A stretch of DNA of 64,000 bases from the NCBI RefSeq assembly GCF_018861755.1, contig NZ_JAHLEF010000013.1:1-64000 (forward strand), given 5' to 3'. The position numbers and the translations under genes are program-made. The notes under the pieces were generated by a model. The model did not search any database and had not been told where the DNA came from. It saw only the letters and a program-made list of their open reading frames with translations. This document shows positions 8,592-18,112 of the stretch, one piece after another. The stretch comes from Clostridium sp. CF012. GTDB taxonomy: Bacteria > Bacillota > Clostridia > Clostridiales > Clostridiaceae. Each line of letters opens with the position of its first letter. Position 1 is the stretch's first letter.

Positions 8592-9836
8592 TTATTTAAA
8601 TACCTTACTGAATTGGCCATCAGAAATCACATTTCCACTTCTGCTTCCATCTAAATTAAAGTATATTTTTGCTGATCGTGCATCGATTGATATATTACCT
8701 TTCGTAGCATTATTTGAATCGCCCTGAGCATTGAAATTTGCATTTAATTTGTTGTTTTCATCAAATTTTGCTTCAAACTTAAAGTCATCCTTATCCGTTG
8801 CATATTGTTCGTATCCCTTTGCATATTCTATATAATGCCTTACGCTAATACCCTTATTGTCTACTGCAGTAACATCTAAGAGTTCTTCACCTATTTTTAC
8901 AAACGTTTCTCCCTTATCAATTAAAATATCTGTTTTATATTTTCCTATATATTTTCCAGGATTAGATAATTTGCTATAATCTTGTTCTATATTTTTTTCT
9001 ACCTTCTTACCAGAAAGATCAGGTTTATTAACCTTAGTTGAGTTAAGACTCGTCACCTTCGCTAGTAACTCGAATGTCAATTTATGCTCTGTGCCTTTTT
9101 CATCTTTACCAGAAATTATTCCACTTCCAAGAACACTTTGAATTAACCCTTCTTTAGTTGTTACCATATTCCCCTTAACTTCTTTCACAAATACATCCTT
9201 TGTTAATTGAGGCCTGCTGCTCTCATTATCAGTCCTGTATCCCAATTGGCTCTTAGATTGAAGAGATACCACTGCGTTAATGAGGGCCGGTATTTGTGCT
9301 TCGCTAAGTGATCCAGATAAAGTCTTCGTTCCATCTGAATTTTCAGTAACTACAACAGCATCTTTTAAATTACCCACAAGTGCATCTACAATTTTTTCCA
9401 TATCACCAGCTTCTTTTTCTTTAAAAGGGTTGTTAGAAGCTATGTTTTCACGAGGGGTTTTGAAATCACTTGTATAATAAACATTTTGTTCACTGTTTTT
9501 AAATATAGAACTATTTTTGTCAGAGTAGTTATAATCCTCTGTCTTTTTTGAACCCTCCAGTCTAGTTGATACGGTTTCCTTAGCTCCATTTTTCACATCA
9601 ACTTTATCAAGGGAATTTTGAGAATAAATAACAGTAGCATTATCCTTTAGAATAATCGAGATGTCCATAGTATAGCTTGAAAGCTTCGTGGTACAACTTT
9701 CTGCTGTATATTTAAAAGAATCCTTAAGCTGATCATATCCACTTTTTGTTAATATTTGAGCCATCGCTGTAGTTGTAAACATTATGGTACCTATAGCGAA
9801 ACTTATGATGGTTGCTGTTTTTTTATTTAATTTCAT
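8592..9836 (-). CDS. Secreted protein of unknown function linked to ABC/TCS operon
   Basis: A 414-aa protein with a clear Sec signal peptide (basic start MKLNKK, hydrophobic core to about residue 26, likely cut after AMA). The mature part is rich in Ser, Thr, Asn and Lys and predicted largely beta-strand; it contains no cysteine pair beyond a single ESCTTK and no catalytic motif I can name. It has no lipobox. It is the first gene of the operon with the ABC exporter, sensor kinase and regulator, directly downstream of three 11-bp-spaced repeats. It may be the extracellular sensor or decoy of the system, or an envelope-stress effector. I do not recognise the family. Confidence 0.75.
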   Translation of the reverse strand: MKLNKKTATIISFAIGTIMFTTTAMAQILTKSGYDQLKDSFKYTAESCTTKLSSYTMDISIILKDNATVIYSQNSLDKVDVKNGAKETVSTRLEGSKKTEDYNYSDKNSSIFKNSEQNVYYTSDFKTPRENIASNNPFKEKEAGDMEKIVDALVGNLKDAVVVTENSDGTKTLSGSLSEAQIPALINAVVSLQSKSQLGYRTDNESSRPQLTKDVFVKEVKGNMVTTKEGLIQSVLGSGIISGKDEKGTEHKLTFELLAKVTSLNSTKVNKPDLSGKKVEKNIEQDYSKLSNPGKYIGKYKTDILIDKGETFVKIGEELLDVTAVDNKGISVRHYIEYAKGYEQYATDKDDFKFEAKFDENNKLNANFNAQGDSNNATKGNISIDARSAKIYFNLDGSRSGNVISDGQFSKVFK

Positions 9837-9922
9837 ATTGTAAAATCTCCTTTTGCTTTAAATTTACTTTTTACCATGAAAGTCTTTCATAATTCTATTT
9901 TAAAGTACATGTCTCTACTTTC

Positions 9923-9951
9923 TATAAACAAATTATAAACAAAGTATAAAC
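9923..9951 (-). promoter_or_regulatory. Three GTTTATA direct repeats at 11-bp spacing, likely response-regulator site
   Basis: On the minus strand GTTTATA occurs at 9945-9951, 9934-9940 and 9923-9929, each exactly 11 bp from the next, about one helical turn. A possible -10 (TAAAAT) lies about 20 nt further towards the gene. OmpR-family regulators bind such same-face direct repeats just upstream of -35. The operon's own regulator (4793-5488) is the obvious candidate. Confidence 0.7.
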
Positions 9952-10046
9952 TCTCTTCCACGCTATAGCAACTCCACTCTACTTCGTTGAACTATATTGT
10001 GTGTTAGCTTTCAATACTACTTTCCTAAAAAATATTCGGATGCTAA

Positions 10047-10088
10047 AAAACAGCCTAAGAAATCAAAAATTTACTCTTAGGCTGTTTT
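10047..10088 (-). terminator. Terminator of proC
   Basis: A 14-bp perfect stem (10047-10060 with 10075-10088) lies 11 nt after the proC stop codon. The upstream arm supplies a T-run on the minus strand. Confidence 0.85.
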
Positions 10089-10098
10089 GCAATTAATA

Positions 10099-10908
10099 TT
10101 ATTTTTTACCCATCTTAATTGCCTTTTCGCTGCAACTCTCCATAGCTGAAATTACTGAGCCTCTAAAATTATTCTTTTCTAAGGTATATACTGCCGCTAT
10201 AGTAGCTCCTCCTGGGGAACATACATTATCTTTAAGTTTACCTGGGTGTTCTCCTGTTTCTATCACCATTTTAGCTGCTCCTAGTACTGCTTGAGCTGCC
10301 ATTCTATATGCCTTGTCTCTTGGCATTCCCTGAAGCACAGCGCCATCTCCTAAAGCTTCAATGAACATATATACATAAGCAGGGGATGAACCACTTACCG
10401 CTGGCACTACATCAATAAGATTTTCCTCTAATATTTCTATTCTTCCAAAGCTTTCAAAAACCTTTACTACCTCTTGCAATTCCTCTTTAGTTATATTTTT
10501 ATTAGCACACAGCGCACTCATTCCCTCGCCTACAAGCGCTGGGGTATTTGGCATAGTTCTTATAACCTTTACAGTGGATCCCAGTGCATTACTCATACTC
10601 TCTAGCGTTATCCCTGCAGCTATAGTCACTATAACTACCTCATTCTTCAAATATGGTTTTATTTCATCAATAACCTCAAAATATTTATTAGGCTTTATAG
10701 CCAGTATTACTATATCAGAAACCTTTGCGACTTCCACATTGTCCAAAGTTACTAAAATATTATATTCTTCTTTTGCCTTATTTAAACTCTTATCTGATGG
10801 ATTACTTGCTATTATTTTTTCACTAGGAACTAAATTAGATTTTACTATTCCACCTATCATAGCTTGTGCCATATTGCCGCAACCTATAAATCCTATTGTC
10901 TTATTCAT
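10099..10908 (-). CDS. proC: Pyrroline-5-carboxylate reductase
   Basis: A 269-aa enzyme catalysing the last step of proline synthesis, NAD(P)H-dependent reduction of 1-pyrroline-5-carboxylate. The Rossmann motif IGFIGCGNMAQAM is at the N-terminus, followed by the VILAIKP strand, RTMPNTPALVGEG, and the C-terminal helical dimer domain with the substrate loop AVSGSSPAYVYMF and CSPGGATI. Length and motifs are those of a normal ProC. The gene is monocistronic with its own terminator; no proA or proB is adjacent. Confidence 0.96.
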   Translation of the reverse strand: MNKTIGFIGCGNMAQAMIGGIVKSNLVPSEKIIASNPSDKSLNKAKEEYNILVTLDNVEVAKVSDIVILAIKPNKYFEVIDEIKPYLKNEVVIVTIAAGITLESMSNALGSTVKVIRTMPNTPALVGEGMSALCANKNITKEELQEVVKVFESFGRIEILEENLIDVVPAVSGSSPAYVYMFIEALGDGAVLQGMPRDKAYRMAAQAVLGAAKMVIETGEHPGKLKDNVCSPGGATIAAVYTLEKNNFRGSVISAMESCSEKAIKMGKK

Positions 10909-11140
10909 AATGCTTCCTCCTAAGTAGTTTTCTTATTAATACTAATTATATCATTAAAATCACATTCAAATAAATAATAAATCCACAGGCTAATCTATTT
11001 ATTTTTATATTAATAAAATACACTATTATGGAATACATTTCATAATAGTGGTTATATTATTAATGAAAATATTTATTAGCAAGAGACAAAGCAATCAATA
11101 ATTGTTTTCTACTCTTGAGCAATACAAGGAGGTTTATTCA

Positions 11141-11287
11141 ATGGCACATAAAGACAACAAAAACAGCAAAGATAATAAAAAAGCTAATCCAAAAACAAAA
11201 CAAGAATTATCTAAAATGAGAATGGAAACTGCAAATGAAATAGGCGTTTCTAAAGAATCTAAAAAATTAGGAAAAGAAACAGAATAG
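11141..11287 (+). CDS. Short small acid-soluble spore protein-like protein
   Basis: A 48-aa, very lysine/asparagine-rich protein. After a charged N-terminus it contains METANEIGVS, close to the ExAxEfGV segment that marks helix 1 and the GPR protease site of alpha/beta-type SASPs. The second conserved half of a normal SASP (GxITkrlv) is missing. The ATG follows AAGGAGGT at ideal spacing; an in-frame start 39 nt earlier has no ribosome site. A terminator follows at once, so it is a single-gene unit, as usual for ssp genes. It is probably packed in spores and degraded at germination. It may alternatively be an unrelated basic peptide; the GPR-like motif is the main argument. Confidence 0.7.
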   Translation: MAHKDNKNSKDNKKANPKTKQELSKMRMETANEIGVSKESKKLGKETE

Positions 11288-11300
11288 TTTTCTACACTAT

Positions 11301-11336
11301 AAAAGGGAGATGCCAAGTGGCATCCCCCTTTTACTT
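11301..11336 (+). terminator. Terminator after the SASP-like gene
   Basis: A strong stem (11301-11314 with 11319-11332, one mismatch) closes on a 4-nt loop and ends in T-rich sequence. The A-rich 5' arm would let it also serve the leftward degV transcript. Confidence 0.85.
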
Positions 11337-11388
11337 TATTAAATAAAATTATAATTGCGATTTTATTGCCCACAATATAGTTTAGCCC

Positions 11389-12270
11389 CTATCTTTCATC
11401 GGCTATAAAATATAATCCTAATATTTCTGGTCCCGTATGAGACCCTATGGCTGTACCCACATAATTTAAAATGACGTCTTTAACATTTCCATTCTCGCGA
11501 ACCAAGGCCTCAAGCGTTAATGCATCTTCAATACAATCCCCATGACCTATTGCAATAACTTGTGATACATTTGGATTTGTTCTTTCTTTAAATTTTTCAA
11601 CTAAGGTGTTTATTGCCTTTTTTCTTCCTCTACATTTAGAAAAAGGAGTTAGCCTTCCCTCATTGTCCATAAATAGAACAGGTTTTATATTTAACAAGGT
11701 ACCAACGGTTGCAGCAGAACTGGATATTCTTCCACCTCTTTTTAAATGATTTAAATCATTAACTGTAAACCAATGATTAATCTTAAGTTTATTTTCTTCA
11801 AGCCAAGTAACTATTTCATCCTTATAATTTCCATTTTTTATCATTTCATAAGCATAATAAACTAAAAGTCCTTGCCCAAGGCTTGCACATTTACTATCAA
11901 CTATACTTATATCTGCCTCTGGGAAGTCTTCAAGTATTGTTTCTCTTGCTATATTCGCACTATTTATAGTTCCTGATAATCCAGAAGACATGGCAATATA
12001 TATAATAGATTTTTTTGCCGATACATACTTACTAAACACCTCTACATATCTTTGGCTATTTATCTGTGAGGTAGTAGGCATTTCTCCTTGCCTTAAAGCA
12101 TCATAAAAACCCTTACGAATAAAATTTTTCCCAAAGTCATCCTCTATTGCTTCACCTTTAAAATTACATACTAAACCTATGGGCACTATATCTTCTTGTT
12201 CAATATAATCTAAAGGTAAATCGCATCCTGAATCTATTACTAAAATTGTAGCACTATGTGTTTTACTCAT
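11389..12270 (-). CDS. DegV family fatty-acid-binding protein (FakB-like)
   Basis: A 293-aa protein of the DegV fold. Family members bind a fatty acid and present it to the kinase FakA for phosphorylation and entry into phospholipid synthesis. Seen are the N-terminal IDSGCDLP motif, the PTTSQINSQRYVE segment, AMSSGLSGTINSAN and the GHTGPEILG-like C-terminal motif (SHTGPEILGLYF). It lies directly downstream of the fatty acid synthesis operon but beyond a terminator and with its own ribosome site (AAGGGGAATT), so it is probably a separate unit. The location supports a role in exogenous fatty acid use. Confidence 0.9.
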   Translation of the reverse strand: MSKTHSATILVIDSGCDLPLDYIEQEDIVPIGLVCNFKGEAIEDDFGKNFIRKGFYDALRQGEMPTTSQINSQRYVEVFSKYVSAKKSIIYIAMSSGLSGTINSANIARETILEDFPEADISIVDSKCASLGQGLLVYYAYEMIKNGNYKDEIVTWLEENKLKINHWFTVNDLNHLKRGGRISSSAATVGTLLNIKPVLFMDNEGRLTPFSKCRGRKKAINTLVEKFKERTNPNVSQVIAIGHGDCIEDALTLEALVRENGNVKDVILNYVGTAIGSHTGPEILGLYFIADER

Positions 12271-12349
12271 AACTCAATTCCCCTTTGCCATTCTGGTAAA
12301 TATTATTCTCTTCTCTATTATGTATGATTTATACATACACTTCAATACC

Positions 12350-12379
12350 AAAAAAAAGAAAAGTATATATACTTTTCTT
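12350..12379 (-). terminator. Terminator of the acc/fab operon
   Basis: A 24-nt perfect palindrome (12356-12379) is followed on the minus strand by a run of six or more T (12350-12357), shortly after the accA stop codon. Confidence 0.8.
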
Positions 12380-12445
12380 AAACACACCAAAATCAAACAC
12401 ATTAATTATTCAATTAATCTATTATTTATTCTTTGAACCTACTAT

Positions 12446-13396
12446 TTATTCTACTACTTTGCCAATCTTTCTAAATTTATAATATCTTTTGGTAAGTAAT
12501 GATTCTATGGGCTCTCTTATTAATCTATTAATTGACTCCTCTAAATTACGCTTAATACTTAATGCCATCTCATCTACATTAGTATGTGCTCCTCCTAGAG
12601 GCTCTTTTATAATTCTATCTATTATTCCAAAATTAATTAAATCTTGAGCTGTTATTTTCATTGTATTAGCGGCTTCCTTTGCCCTGCTTGCATCTTTAAA
12701 TAATATACTAGCAAAACCCTCCGGTGATAAAATAGAATAAATTGCATGTTCTAGCATCCAAACCTCATCCGCTACCGCTAGCGCCAAAGCTCCACCACTT
12801 CCACCTTCTCCTATGACTATGGAGATTACTGGTGTTTTTAAATTTGACATTTCCATAAGATTTCTAGCAATCGCTTCGCCCTGGCCTCTTTCTTCTGCAC
12901 CTAGTCCACAATATGCCCCTGGAGTATCTACAAGACAAATAACTGGTCTTTTGAATTTTTCTGCCTGTTTCATAAGTCTTAAGGCTTTTCTATATCCTTC
13001 TGGATTTGGCATCCCAAAGTTTCTCTTTATATTTTCTTTTGTGTTATTTCCCTTTTGCTGAGCTATAACGGTTACTGGAATACCATTAAGTAGTGCAATT
13101 CCACCTACAATAGCCGAATCATCACCATAATATCTATCTCCATGTAGCTCCATAAAGTTTTCAAAAATTCTATTTATATAATCAAGAGCAGTAGGACGTT
13201 CCACAAGCCTTGCAATGCTTACTTTATCCCAGGCAGTTAAATTTTTATAGGCTTCCTTTTGCATATTATAGAGCTTAACTTCCATCTGTCTTATTTCTTT
13301 TCCTAAATCCATATTTTGCTCTGTTGCTAAATTCTTAAGTTCATCAATTTTACTTTTAAGTTCATACATGTGCTTTTCAAAAGGTAAAGTTCCCAT
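12446..13396 (-). CDS. accA: Acetyl-CoA carboxylase carboxyltransferase, alpha subunit
   Basis: A 316-aa subunit that, with AccD, transfers the carboxyl group from carboxybiotin to acetyl-CoA to make malonyl-CoA. The N-terminal helical region ([16 protein letters not shown]) and RPTALDYI lead into the crotonase-like core with [32 protein letters not shown] and [17 protein letters not shown]. It is the last gene of the leftward operon, 42 nt after accD, and is followed by a terminator. Confidence 0.97.
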   Translation of the reverse strand: MGTLPFEKHMYELKSKIDELKNLATEQNMDLGKEIRQMEVKLYNMQKEAYKNLTAWDKVSIARLVERPTALDYINRIFENFMELHGDRYYGDDSAIVGGIALLNGIPVTVIAQQKGNNTKENIKRNFGMPNPEGYRKALRLMKQAEKFKRPVICLVDTPGAYCGLGAEERGQGEAIARNLMEMSNLKTPVISIVIGEGGSGGALALAVADEVWMLEHAIYSILSPEGFASILFKDASRAKEAANTMKITAQDLINFGIIDRIIKEPLGGAHTNVDEMALSIKRNLEESINRLIREPIESLLTKRYYKFRKIGKVVE

Positions 13397-13438
13397 AAAA
13401 TCTCCTCCCTATCGTTACTTTTTGTCAATCTATATTAG

Positions 13439-14299
13439 CTATGAATGAATTTTCAGTATCTCAGTTAATGTCTCCTTCATAGCTTTTCTATCCACGACCT
13501 TATCTATGAAACCCTTTTGAAGCAGAAATTCAGCCCTTTGAAAGCCATCCGGCAATTGCTGCTTTATTGTTTGTTCTATAACTCTTTTACCTGCAAACCC
13601 TATTAGTGCATTGGGCTCAGCTATTATTATATCTCCAAGCATTGCAAAACTTGCTGTAACTCCTCCGGTGGTGGGGTCAGTAAGAACCGTTACATAAAGG
13701 CACCCTTTTTCATTATGTCTTGCAATAGCAGCACTTGTTTTAGCCATTTGCATTAAAGAGTATATACCTTCCTGCATCCTAGCTCCCCCTGAGGCTGTAA
13801 ATATAATAATTGGCTTTTTAGCATCTGTTGCGTTTTCAATAGCCCTTGTAATTTTCTCTCCAACAACGGAACCCATGCTTCCCATCATGAAATTACTGTC
13901 CATTACTGCAATTACTGTAGTCTGGCCATTTATCTTTCCTTCACCAGTTATTACAGCTTCATTTAGTAATGTTTTCGCTCTTAGATCTTTAAGTTTATTT
14001 TCATATCCTTCAAAATCTATAGGATTATCTGAAATCATATCCTTATCGTATTCTATAAAAGTTCCACTATCTATAGTGTAATTTATTCTTTCTCTAGATC
14101 CAATCCTAAAATGTGTTCTACAATTCTCACAGGTCATTATACTGCTTTCTAAATCCTTATTATAAAGGATCTTACCGCAAGTTTCACATTTAACCCACAT
14201 TCCGGTAGGAATATTAGGTTTTTTCTCGCCATCTTCATTTTCTAAATTCTTGACCTCAATATACTTACTCTTTTTAAATATACGTTTAAACTCAAACAT
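13439..14299 (-). CDS. accD: Acetyl-CoA carboxylase carboxyltransferase, beta subunit
   Basis: A 286-aa subunit with the four-cysteine zinc finger expected near the N-terminus (CETCG, then CENC about 20 residues on) and the crotonase core motifs [27 protein letters not shown] and [10 protein letters not shown]. It binds AccA to form the carboxyltransferase. The start is taken at MFEFKRIF, which has AAAGGGG at good distance; an in-frame ATG eight codons upstream would place that Shine-Dalgarno inside the gene. Confidence 0.97.
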   Translation of the reverse strand: MFEFKRIFKKSKYIEVKNLENEDGEKKPNIPTGMWVKCETCGKILYNKDLESSIMTCENCRTHFRIGSRERINYTIDSGTFIEYDKDMISDNPIDFEGYENKLKDLRAKTLLNEAVITGEGKINGQTTVIAVMDSNFMMGSMGSVVGEKITRAIENATDAKKPIIIFTASGGARMQEGIYSLMQMAKTSAAIARHNEKGCLYVTVLTDPTTGGVTASFAMLGDIIIAEPNALIGFAGKRVIEQTIKQQLPDGFQRAEFLLQKGFIDKVVDRKAMKETLTEILKIHS

Positions 14300-14361
14300 A
14301 TAGCTACCCCTTTCTAAAAACATACCTACACTACAATTTATAGCATGAATTTAGCTGCTTT

Positions 14362-15708
14362 TTAAAGATTTTTAAATTCTTTACTAATGAAGCTAGTATC
14401 AAATTTCCCTTTTATAAAATTTTCATTATTTACTATTTTAAATTGGAAGTCTATATTAGTATCCACACCTTCGATTATAAACTCTCCGAGGGCTCTTCTC
14501 ATTTTACATAGTGCTTCCTGCCTATCTTTTCCGTGTACAATTAGTTTTCCTATCATAGAGTCATAGGTAGGCGGAATTTTATACCCTTGATATGCTGCAC
14601 TATCAATTCTTACTCCATTTCCTCCTGGAAGATGAAGTGATTTTATTTCACCTGGACAAGGCATGAAATTTTTATTTGGATTTTCTGCATTTATTCTACA
14701 TTCAATAGCATGCCCCTCAATTTTTATATCCTTTTGTTTATAAGGAAGCATTTGTCCCGAAGCAATCATTATCTGAGCTTTAACTAAATCTACCCCTGTT
14801 ATCATTTCCGTTATCGGATGCTCTACCTGAATTCGCGTATTCATCTCCATAAAATAGTATTTACCATACTTATCTAATAAAAACTCTATGGTTCCAGCAT
14901 TTTTATAATTAATAGACTTAGTTGCTTTAACCGCAACATCACCCATCTGTTTTCTAAGTTCCTGCGTCATTGCAGGTCCTGGTGCCTCTTCTATTACCTT
15001 CTGATTCCGCCTTTGGACAGAACAGTCTCTCTCTCCAAGATGAATAACATTTCCATGCTCATCTGCAAGTATTTGAAACTCTATATGCCTTGGCTCTTCT
15101 ATGAATTTCTCCATATACATTGTATCATCACCAAAAGCTGTTTTTGACTCTGTTTTAGCAGTATTATATGCATTTATTAGATCCTCTACTTTTGTAACAA
15201 CTCTTATACCTCGTCCCCCGCCACCTGCTGAAGCTTTTATCATTACAGGGTATCCTATTTTCTCAGCGCAGCTTATGGCATCCGCTTCTGAGGCAACCTC
15301 TCCATCTGATCCAGGTACTACTGGTACTCCAGCCTTTATCATAATTTCCCGTGCCTTTAGCTTATTACCCATATTATCGATATTTTGTGAATCTGGCCCT
15401 ATAAACTTTATATTACACTCTTCACACATCTGTGCAAATTTACTGTTTTCAGATAAAAATCCAAATCCAGGATGAATTGCTTCTGCACCTGTAAGCACTG
15501 TGGCACTTAGGATATTTTGCATGTTTAAATAACTATCCTTAGATTTAGCTGGTCCTATACATATAGCCTCATCTGCCATTTGTGTATGAAGGGCAGTTTT
15601 ATCTACCTCAGAATATACTGCCACAGTTTGAATTCCCATCTCATGACAAGCTCGAATTATTCTTACTGCTATTTCGCCTCTATTAGCAATTAATATCTTC
15701 TTAAACAT
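14362..15708 (-). CDS. accC: Biotin carboxylase
   Basis: A 448-aa ATP-grasp enzyme that carboxylates the biotin on AccB. The N-terminal ANRGEIAVRIIRA, glycine-rich KASAGGGGRGIR, ERDCSVQRRNQKVIEEAP, MNTRIQVEHP and YDSMIGKLI motifs are all present, at standard length. It lies between fabZ and accD in the operon. Confidence 0.97.
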   Translation of the reverse strand: MFKKILIANRGEIAVRIIRACHEMGIQTVAVYSEVDKTALHTQMADEAICIGPAKSKDSYLNMQNILSATVLTGAEAIHPGFGFLSENSKFAQMCEECNIKFIGPDSQNIDNMGNKLKAREIMIKAGVPVVPGSDGEVASEADAISCAEKIGYPVMIKASAGGGGRGIRVVTKVEDLINAYNTAKTESKTAFGDDTMYMEKFIEEPRHIEFQILADEHGNVIHLGERDCSVQRRNQKVIEEAPGPAMTQELRKQMGDVAVKATKSINYKNAGTIEFLLDKYGKYYFMEMNTRIQVEHPITEMITGVDLVKAQIMIASGQMLPYKQKDIKIEGHAIECRINAENPNKNFMPCPGEIKSLHLPGGNGVRIDSAAYQGYKIPPTYDSMIGKLIVHGKDRQEALCKMRRALGEFIIEGVDTNIDFQFKIVNNENFIKGKFDTSFISKEFKNL

Positions 15709-15740
15709 ATTATTTACCTTCCCTGTACTTAAAATTATTA

Positions 15741-16187
15741 TTAGATCCCTACTGCAAATGTAATTTCAGCTTCTGCAACCTTTGCTCCATTTACTGTAGC
15801 TACTGCCTTTCCAATTCCAACAGGTCCCTTCATTTTGATTATTTCTACCTCAAGCCTTAGTACATCTCCTGGAACAACTTTTTTTCTAAACCTAGCTTTA
15901 TTAATACCACCAAAGTAAGCAATTTTACCTTTGTACTCTTCCATACTTAAAAGAGCTACTGCTCCAACCTGTGCAAGAGCCTCAATTATTATTACACCTG
16001 GAAGTACAGGCTCTGTGGGAAAATGACCTTGGAAGAAATACTCATTCATAGTAATATTCTTATACCCTACAGCTCTTTTTCCTGGCTCTAATTCCTCTAC
16101 TTTATCCACGAATAAAAATGGATACCTATGAGGAATAATCTCTTGAATTTGTTTTATATTTAAAGTAGTACCTTTTATATTTTCCAT
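15741..16187 (-). CDS. fabZ: 3-hydroxyacyl-ACP dehydratase
   Basis: A 148-aa hot-dog-fold enzyme that dehydrates 3-hydroxyacyl-ACP to enoyl-[14 protein letters not shown] at residues 20-30 and [20 protein letters not shown] carry the expected features, with catalytic H55 and E69. The ATG of MENIKG is chosen; the GTG seven codons earlier lies in the AAAGGTGGAA ribosome site. Confidence 0.96.
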   Translation of the reverse strand: MENIKGTTLNIKQIQEIIPHRYPFLFVDKVEELEPGKRAVGYKNITMNEYFFQGHFPTEPVLPGVIIIEALAQVGAVALLSMEEYKGKIAYFGGINKARFRKKVVPGDVLRLEVEIIKMKGPVGIGKAVATVNGAKVAEAEITFAVGI

Positions 16188-16256
16188 TTTATCGCTTCCA
16201 CCTTTCACTAATATAAATCAGTGGACAGATTATAACCCTAAACTGCTTTGCCTCCA

Positions 16257-16775
16257 CTATTTTTTACGTATTTTAAACAATGGCTGTCCGTACTCTACCA
16301 TATCCTCATTTAAAACTAACACTTCTACAATTTCTCCATCTACTTCACTTTCAATTTCATTCATAAGCTTCATAGCTTCTAAAATACAAAGTGTATCTCC
16401 TTTTTTGACCACAGAACCAACTTTTACGAAATTTTGTGCTTCATCACTAGGTGAGGAATACATAGTTCCAACAATTGGTGATTTAACTACAAATAGATTT
16501 TCATCAGGTATTATATTTGCTACAGTTTCTATAGTACTAGCTATATTGCTTTGTATTTTCTCTGCGGCCCTTTGATTTGTAGCTATAATTTCTCTATTTA
16601 ACGCATCATTAATAACGGATTCAGCAGGTGAAACATTTACAGGAATTCTTTCTACTACCACCTGCTCTTCTTTTTTCTCCATCTTTATTCTGATACCTTC
16701 TGTCTCAATTTCAAAGGATGTAAGCTGTGACTCACTAACGGTTTTTATTAACTCCTGAATATTTTTATAATCCAT
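16257..16775 (-). CDS. accB: Biotin carboxyl carrier protein of acetyl-CoA carboxylase
   Basis: A 172-aa protein. The N-terminal helical region is joined by a flexible Ala/Ser/Pro/Asn linker (about 40-90) to a biotinyl domain, with the biotin acceptor K136 in EAMKLMNE and the thumb segment MYSSPSDEA. It shuttles carboxybiotin between AccC and AccA/AccD. It starts 2 nt after the fabF stop, so translation is probably coupled. Confidence 0.96.
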   Translation of the reverse strand: MDYKNIQELIKTVSESQLTSFEIETEGIRIKMEKKEEQVVVERIPVNVSPAESVINDALNREIIATNQRAAEKIQSNIASTIETVANIIPDENLFVVKSPIVGTMYSSPSDEAQNFVKVGSVVKKGDTLCILEAMKLMNEIESEVDGEIVEVLVLNEDMVEYGQPLFKIRKK

Positions 16776-16777
16776 AA

Positions 16778-18019
16778 TTATTTACCATCCCATTTTTTAA
16801 ATAATATGGTAGCATTGTGACCACCAAAGCCTAGTGAATTAGACATTGCATATTTAAGCTCTTTTGAGCGCCCAATGTTTGGAACGTAATCTAAGTCACA
16901 CTCTTCATCTGGAACCTTATATCCTATAGTTGCTGGCACAAAACTTTCTTCTAAGGCTTTTACACATACTATAGCTTCTATAGCTCCTGATGCTCCCAGT
17001 AGATGTCCTGTCATAGACTTTGTTGAACTGATAGGTATTTTATATGCGTATTCTCCAAAAGCAGATTTTATAGCTGCTGTTTCAAACTTATCATTATAGG
17101 GAGTACTTGTTCCGTGTGCATTGATATAAGATACTTCTTCGGCTTTAACATCGCCATCTTTAAGTGCCATTACCATTGCTCTTGCTGCACCTTCTCCATT
17201 GGGCGCCGGTGAAGTTATATGATACGCATCACAAGTCGCTCCATAACCACTCATCTCTACATATATTTTTGCATTTCTTTTTTTAGCATGCTCTAAAGAT
17301 TCAAGTATAACTATTCCTGCACCCTCTCCCATAACAAAACCGCTTCTCTCTTTGTCAAAAGGAATAGATGCTCTTAGCGGATCTTCACTTTTAGTTAAAG
17401 CCGTTAAAGACGCAAAACCTGCTAAAGCCAACGGAGTTATTGATCCTTCTGCTCCTCCAGCTATTATTATGTCCGCTCTTCCATCTTGTATCATATGGAA
17501 AGCATCTCCTATGGCATTAGTTCCTGTAGCACAAGCAGTAACTACACTAGTACACTTACCCTTAGCGCCATATTTTATTGCAATGTTTCCAGCTGCCATA
17601 TTTCCTATTATCATAGGTATTAAAAATGGTGACACTCTACCTGGACCCTTTTCCATAAGCTTTGCATGTTCTTGCTCAATAGTACCAAGTCCACCTATTC
17701 CTGAACCAACTATAACTGCTAATCTTTCACTATCTATATCATTTAAGTCAAGTCCTGAATTTTTAATGGCTTCGTCTGCTGCAACCATTGCATACTGACA
17801 GTATTTATCCATTTTTCTAGCTTCTCTTTTATCTAAAGCCACTGTTACATCAAAATCCTTAACCTCTGCGCCCAACTTACATTTGAACTGCGAAATATCA
17901 AAAGACTTAATTACATCTATTCCACAAGTACCTTTTTTTACATTATCCCAAAAATTAACTACATCATTTCCTATAGGAGTAACTGCTCCCATGCCTGTAA
18001 TAACAACTCTATTTTTCAT
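16778..18019 (-). CDS. fabF: 3-oxoacyl-ACP synthase II
   Basis: A 413-aa condensing enzyme that elongates acyl-ACP with malonyl-ACP. The Cys-His-His site is complete: C163 in VTACATGTN, one His in NAHGTSTPYND and the other in MTGHLLGASG, with the GGHNATI segment at the C-terminus. The position between fabG and accB is the usual clostridial order. Confidence 0.97.
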   Translation of the reverse strand: MKNRVVITGMGAVTPIGNDVVNFWDNVKKGTCGIDVIKSFDISQFKCKLGAEVKDFDVTVALDKREARKMDKYCQYAMVAADEAIKNSGLDLNDIDSERLAVIVGSGIGGLGTIEQEHAKLMEKGPGRVSPFLIPMIIGNMAAGNIAIKYGAKGKCTSVVTACATGTNAIGDAFHMIQDGRADIIIAGGAEGSITPLALAGFASLTALTKSEDPLRASIPFDKERSGFVMGEGAGIVILESLEHAKKRNAKIYVEMSGYGATCDAYHITSPAPNGEGAARAMVMALKDGDVKAEEVSYINAHGTSTPYNDKFETAAIKSAFGEYAYKIPISSTKSMTGHLLGASGAIEAIVCVKALEESFVPATIGYKVPDEECDLDYVPNIGRSKELKYAMSNSLGFGGHNATILFKKWDGK

Positions 18020-18044
18020 AAACTGAACCCTCCTTTAATTTATT

Positions 18045-18098
18045 ACCTAAAAGTGCTTAATCACCTAGAGGTGTTTTATCGCCTAAAGGTGCTGTATT
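18045..18098. repeat. Three tandem imperfect 18-nt repeats between fabG and fabF
   Basis: Units at 18045-18062, 18063-18080 and 18081-18098 share the pattern (A/G)CCTA-A/G-A-A/G-GTG-N4-AT. They fill most of the fabG-fabF gap. Each unit contains a small dyad (CACCTAGAGGTG in the middle copy). Function unknown; they could be mRNA structures or relics of slippage. Confidence 0.8.
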
Positions 18099-18112
18099 AA
18101 CTGCTTTTGCTG

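Noticed and set aside
15101-15475. 124-codon frame opposite accC
   Set aside because: Shadow of a strongly conserved gene.
17352-17798. 148-codon open frame opposite fabF
   Set aside because: Lies wholly inside fabF on the other strand, no ribosome site, and the composition is the complement of fabF codons.
18045-18098. Three 18-nt repeats considered as a CRISPR remnant
   Set aside because: Units are contiguous without spacers and far too short; no cas gene nearby.
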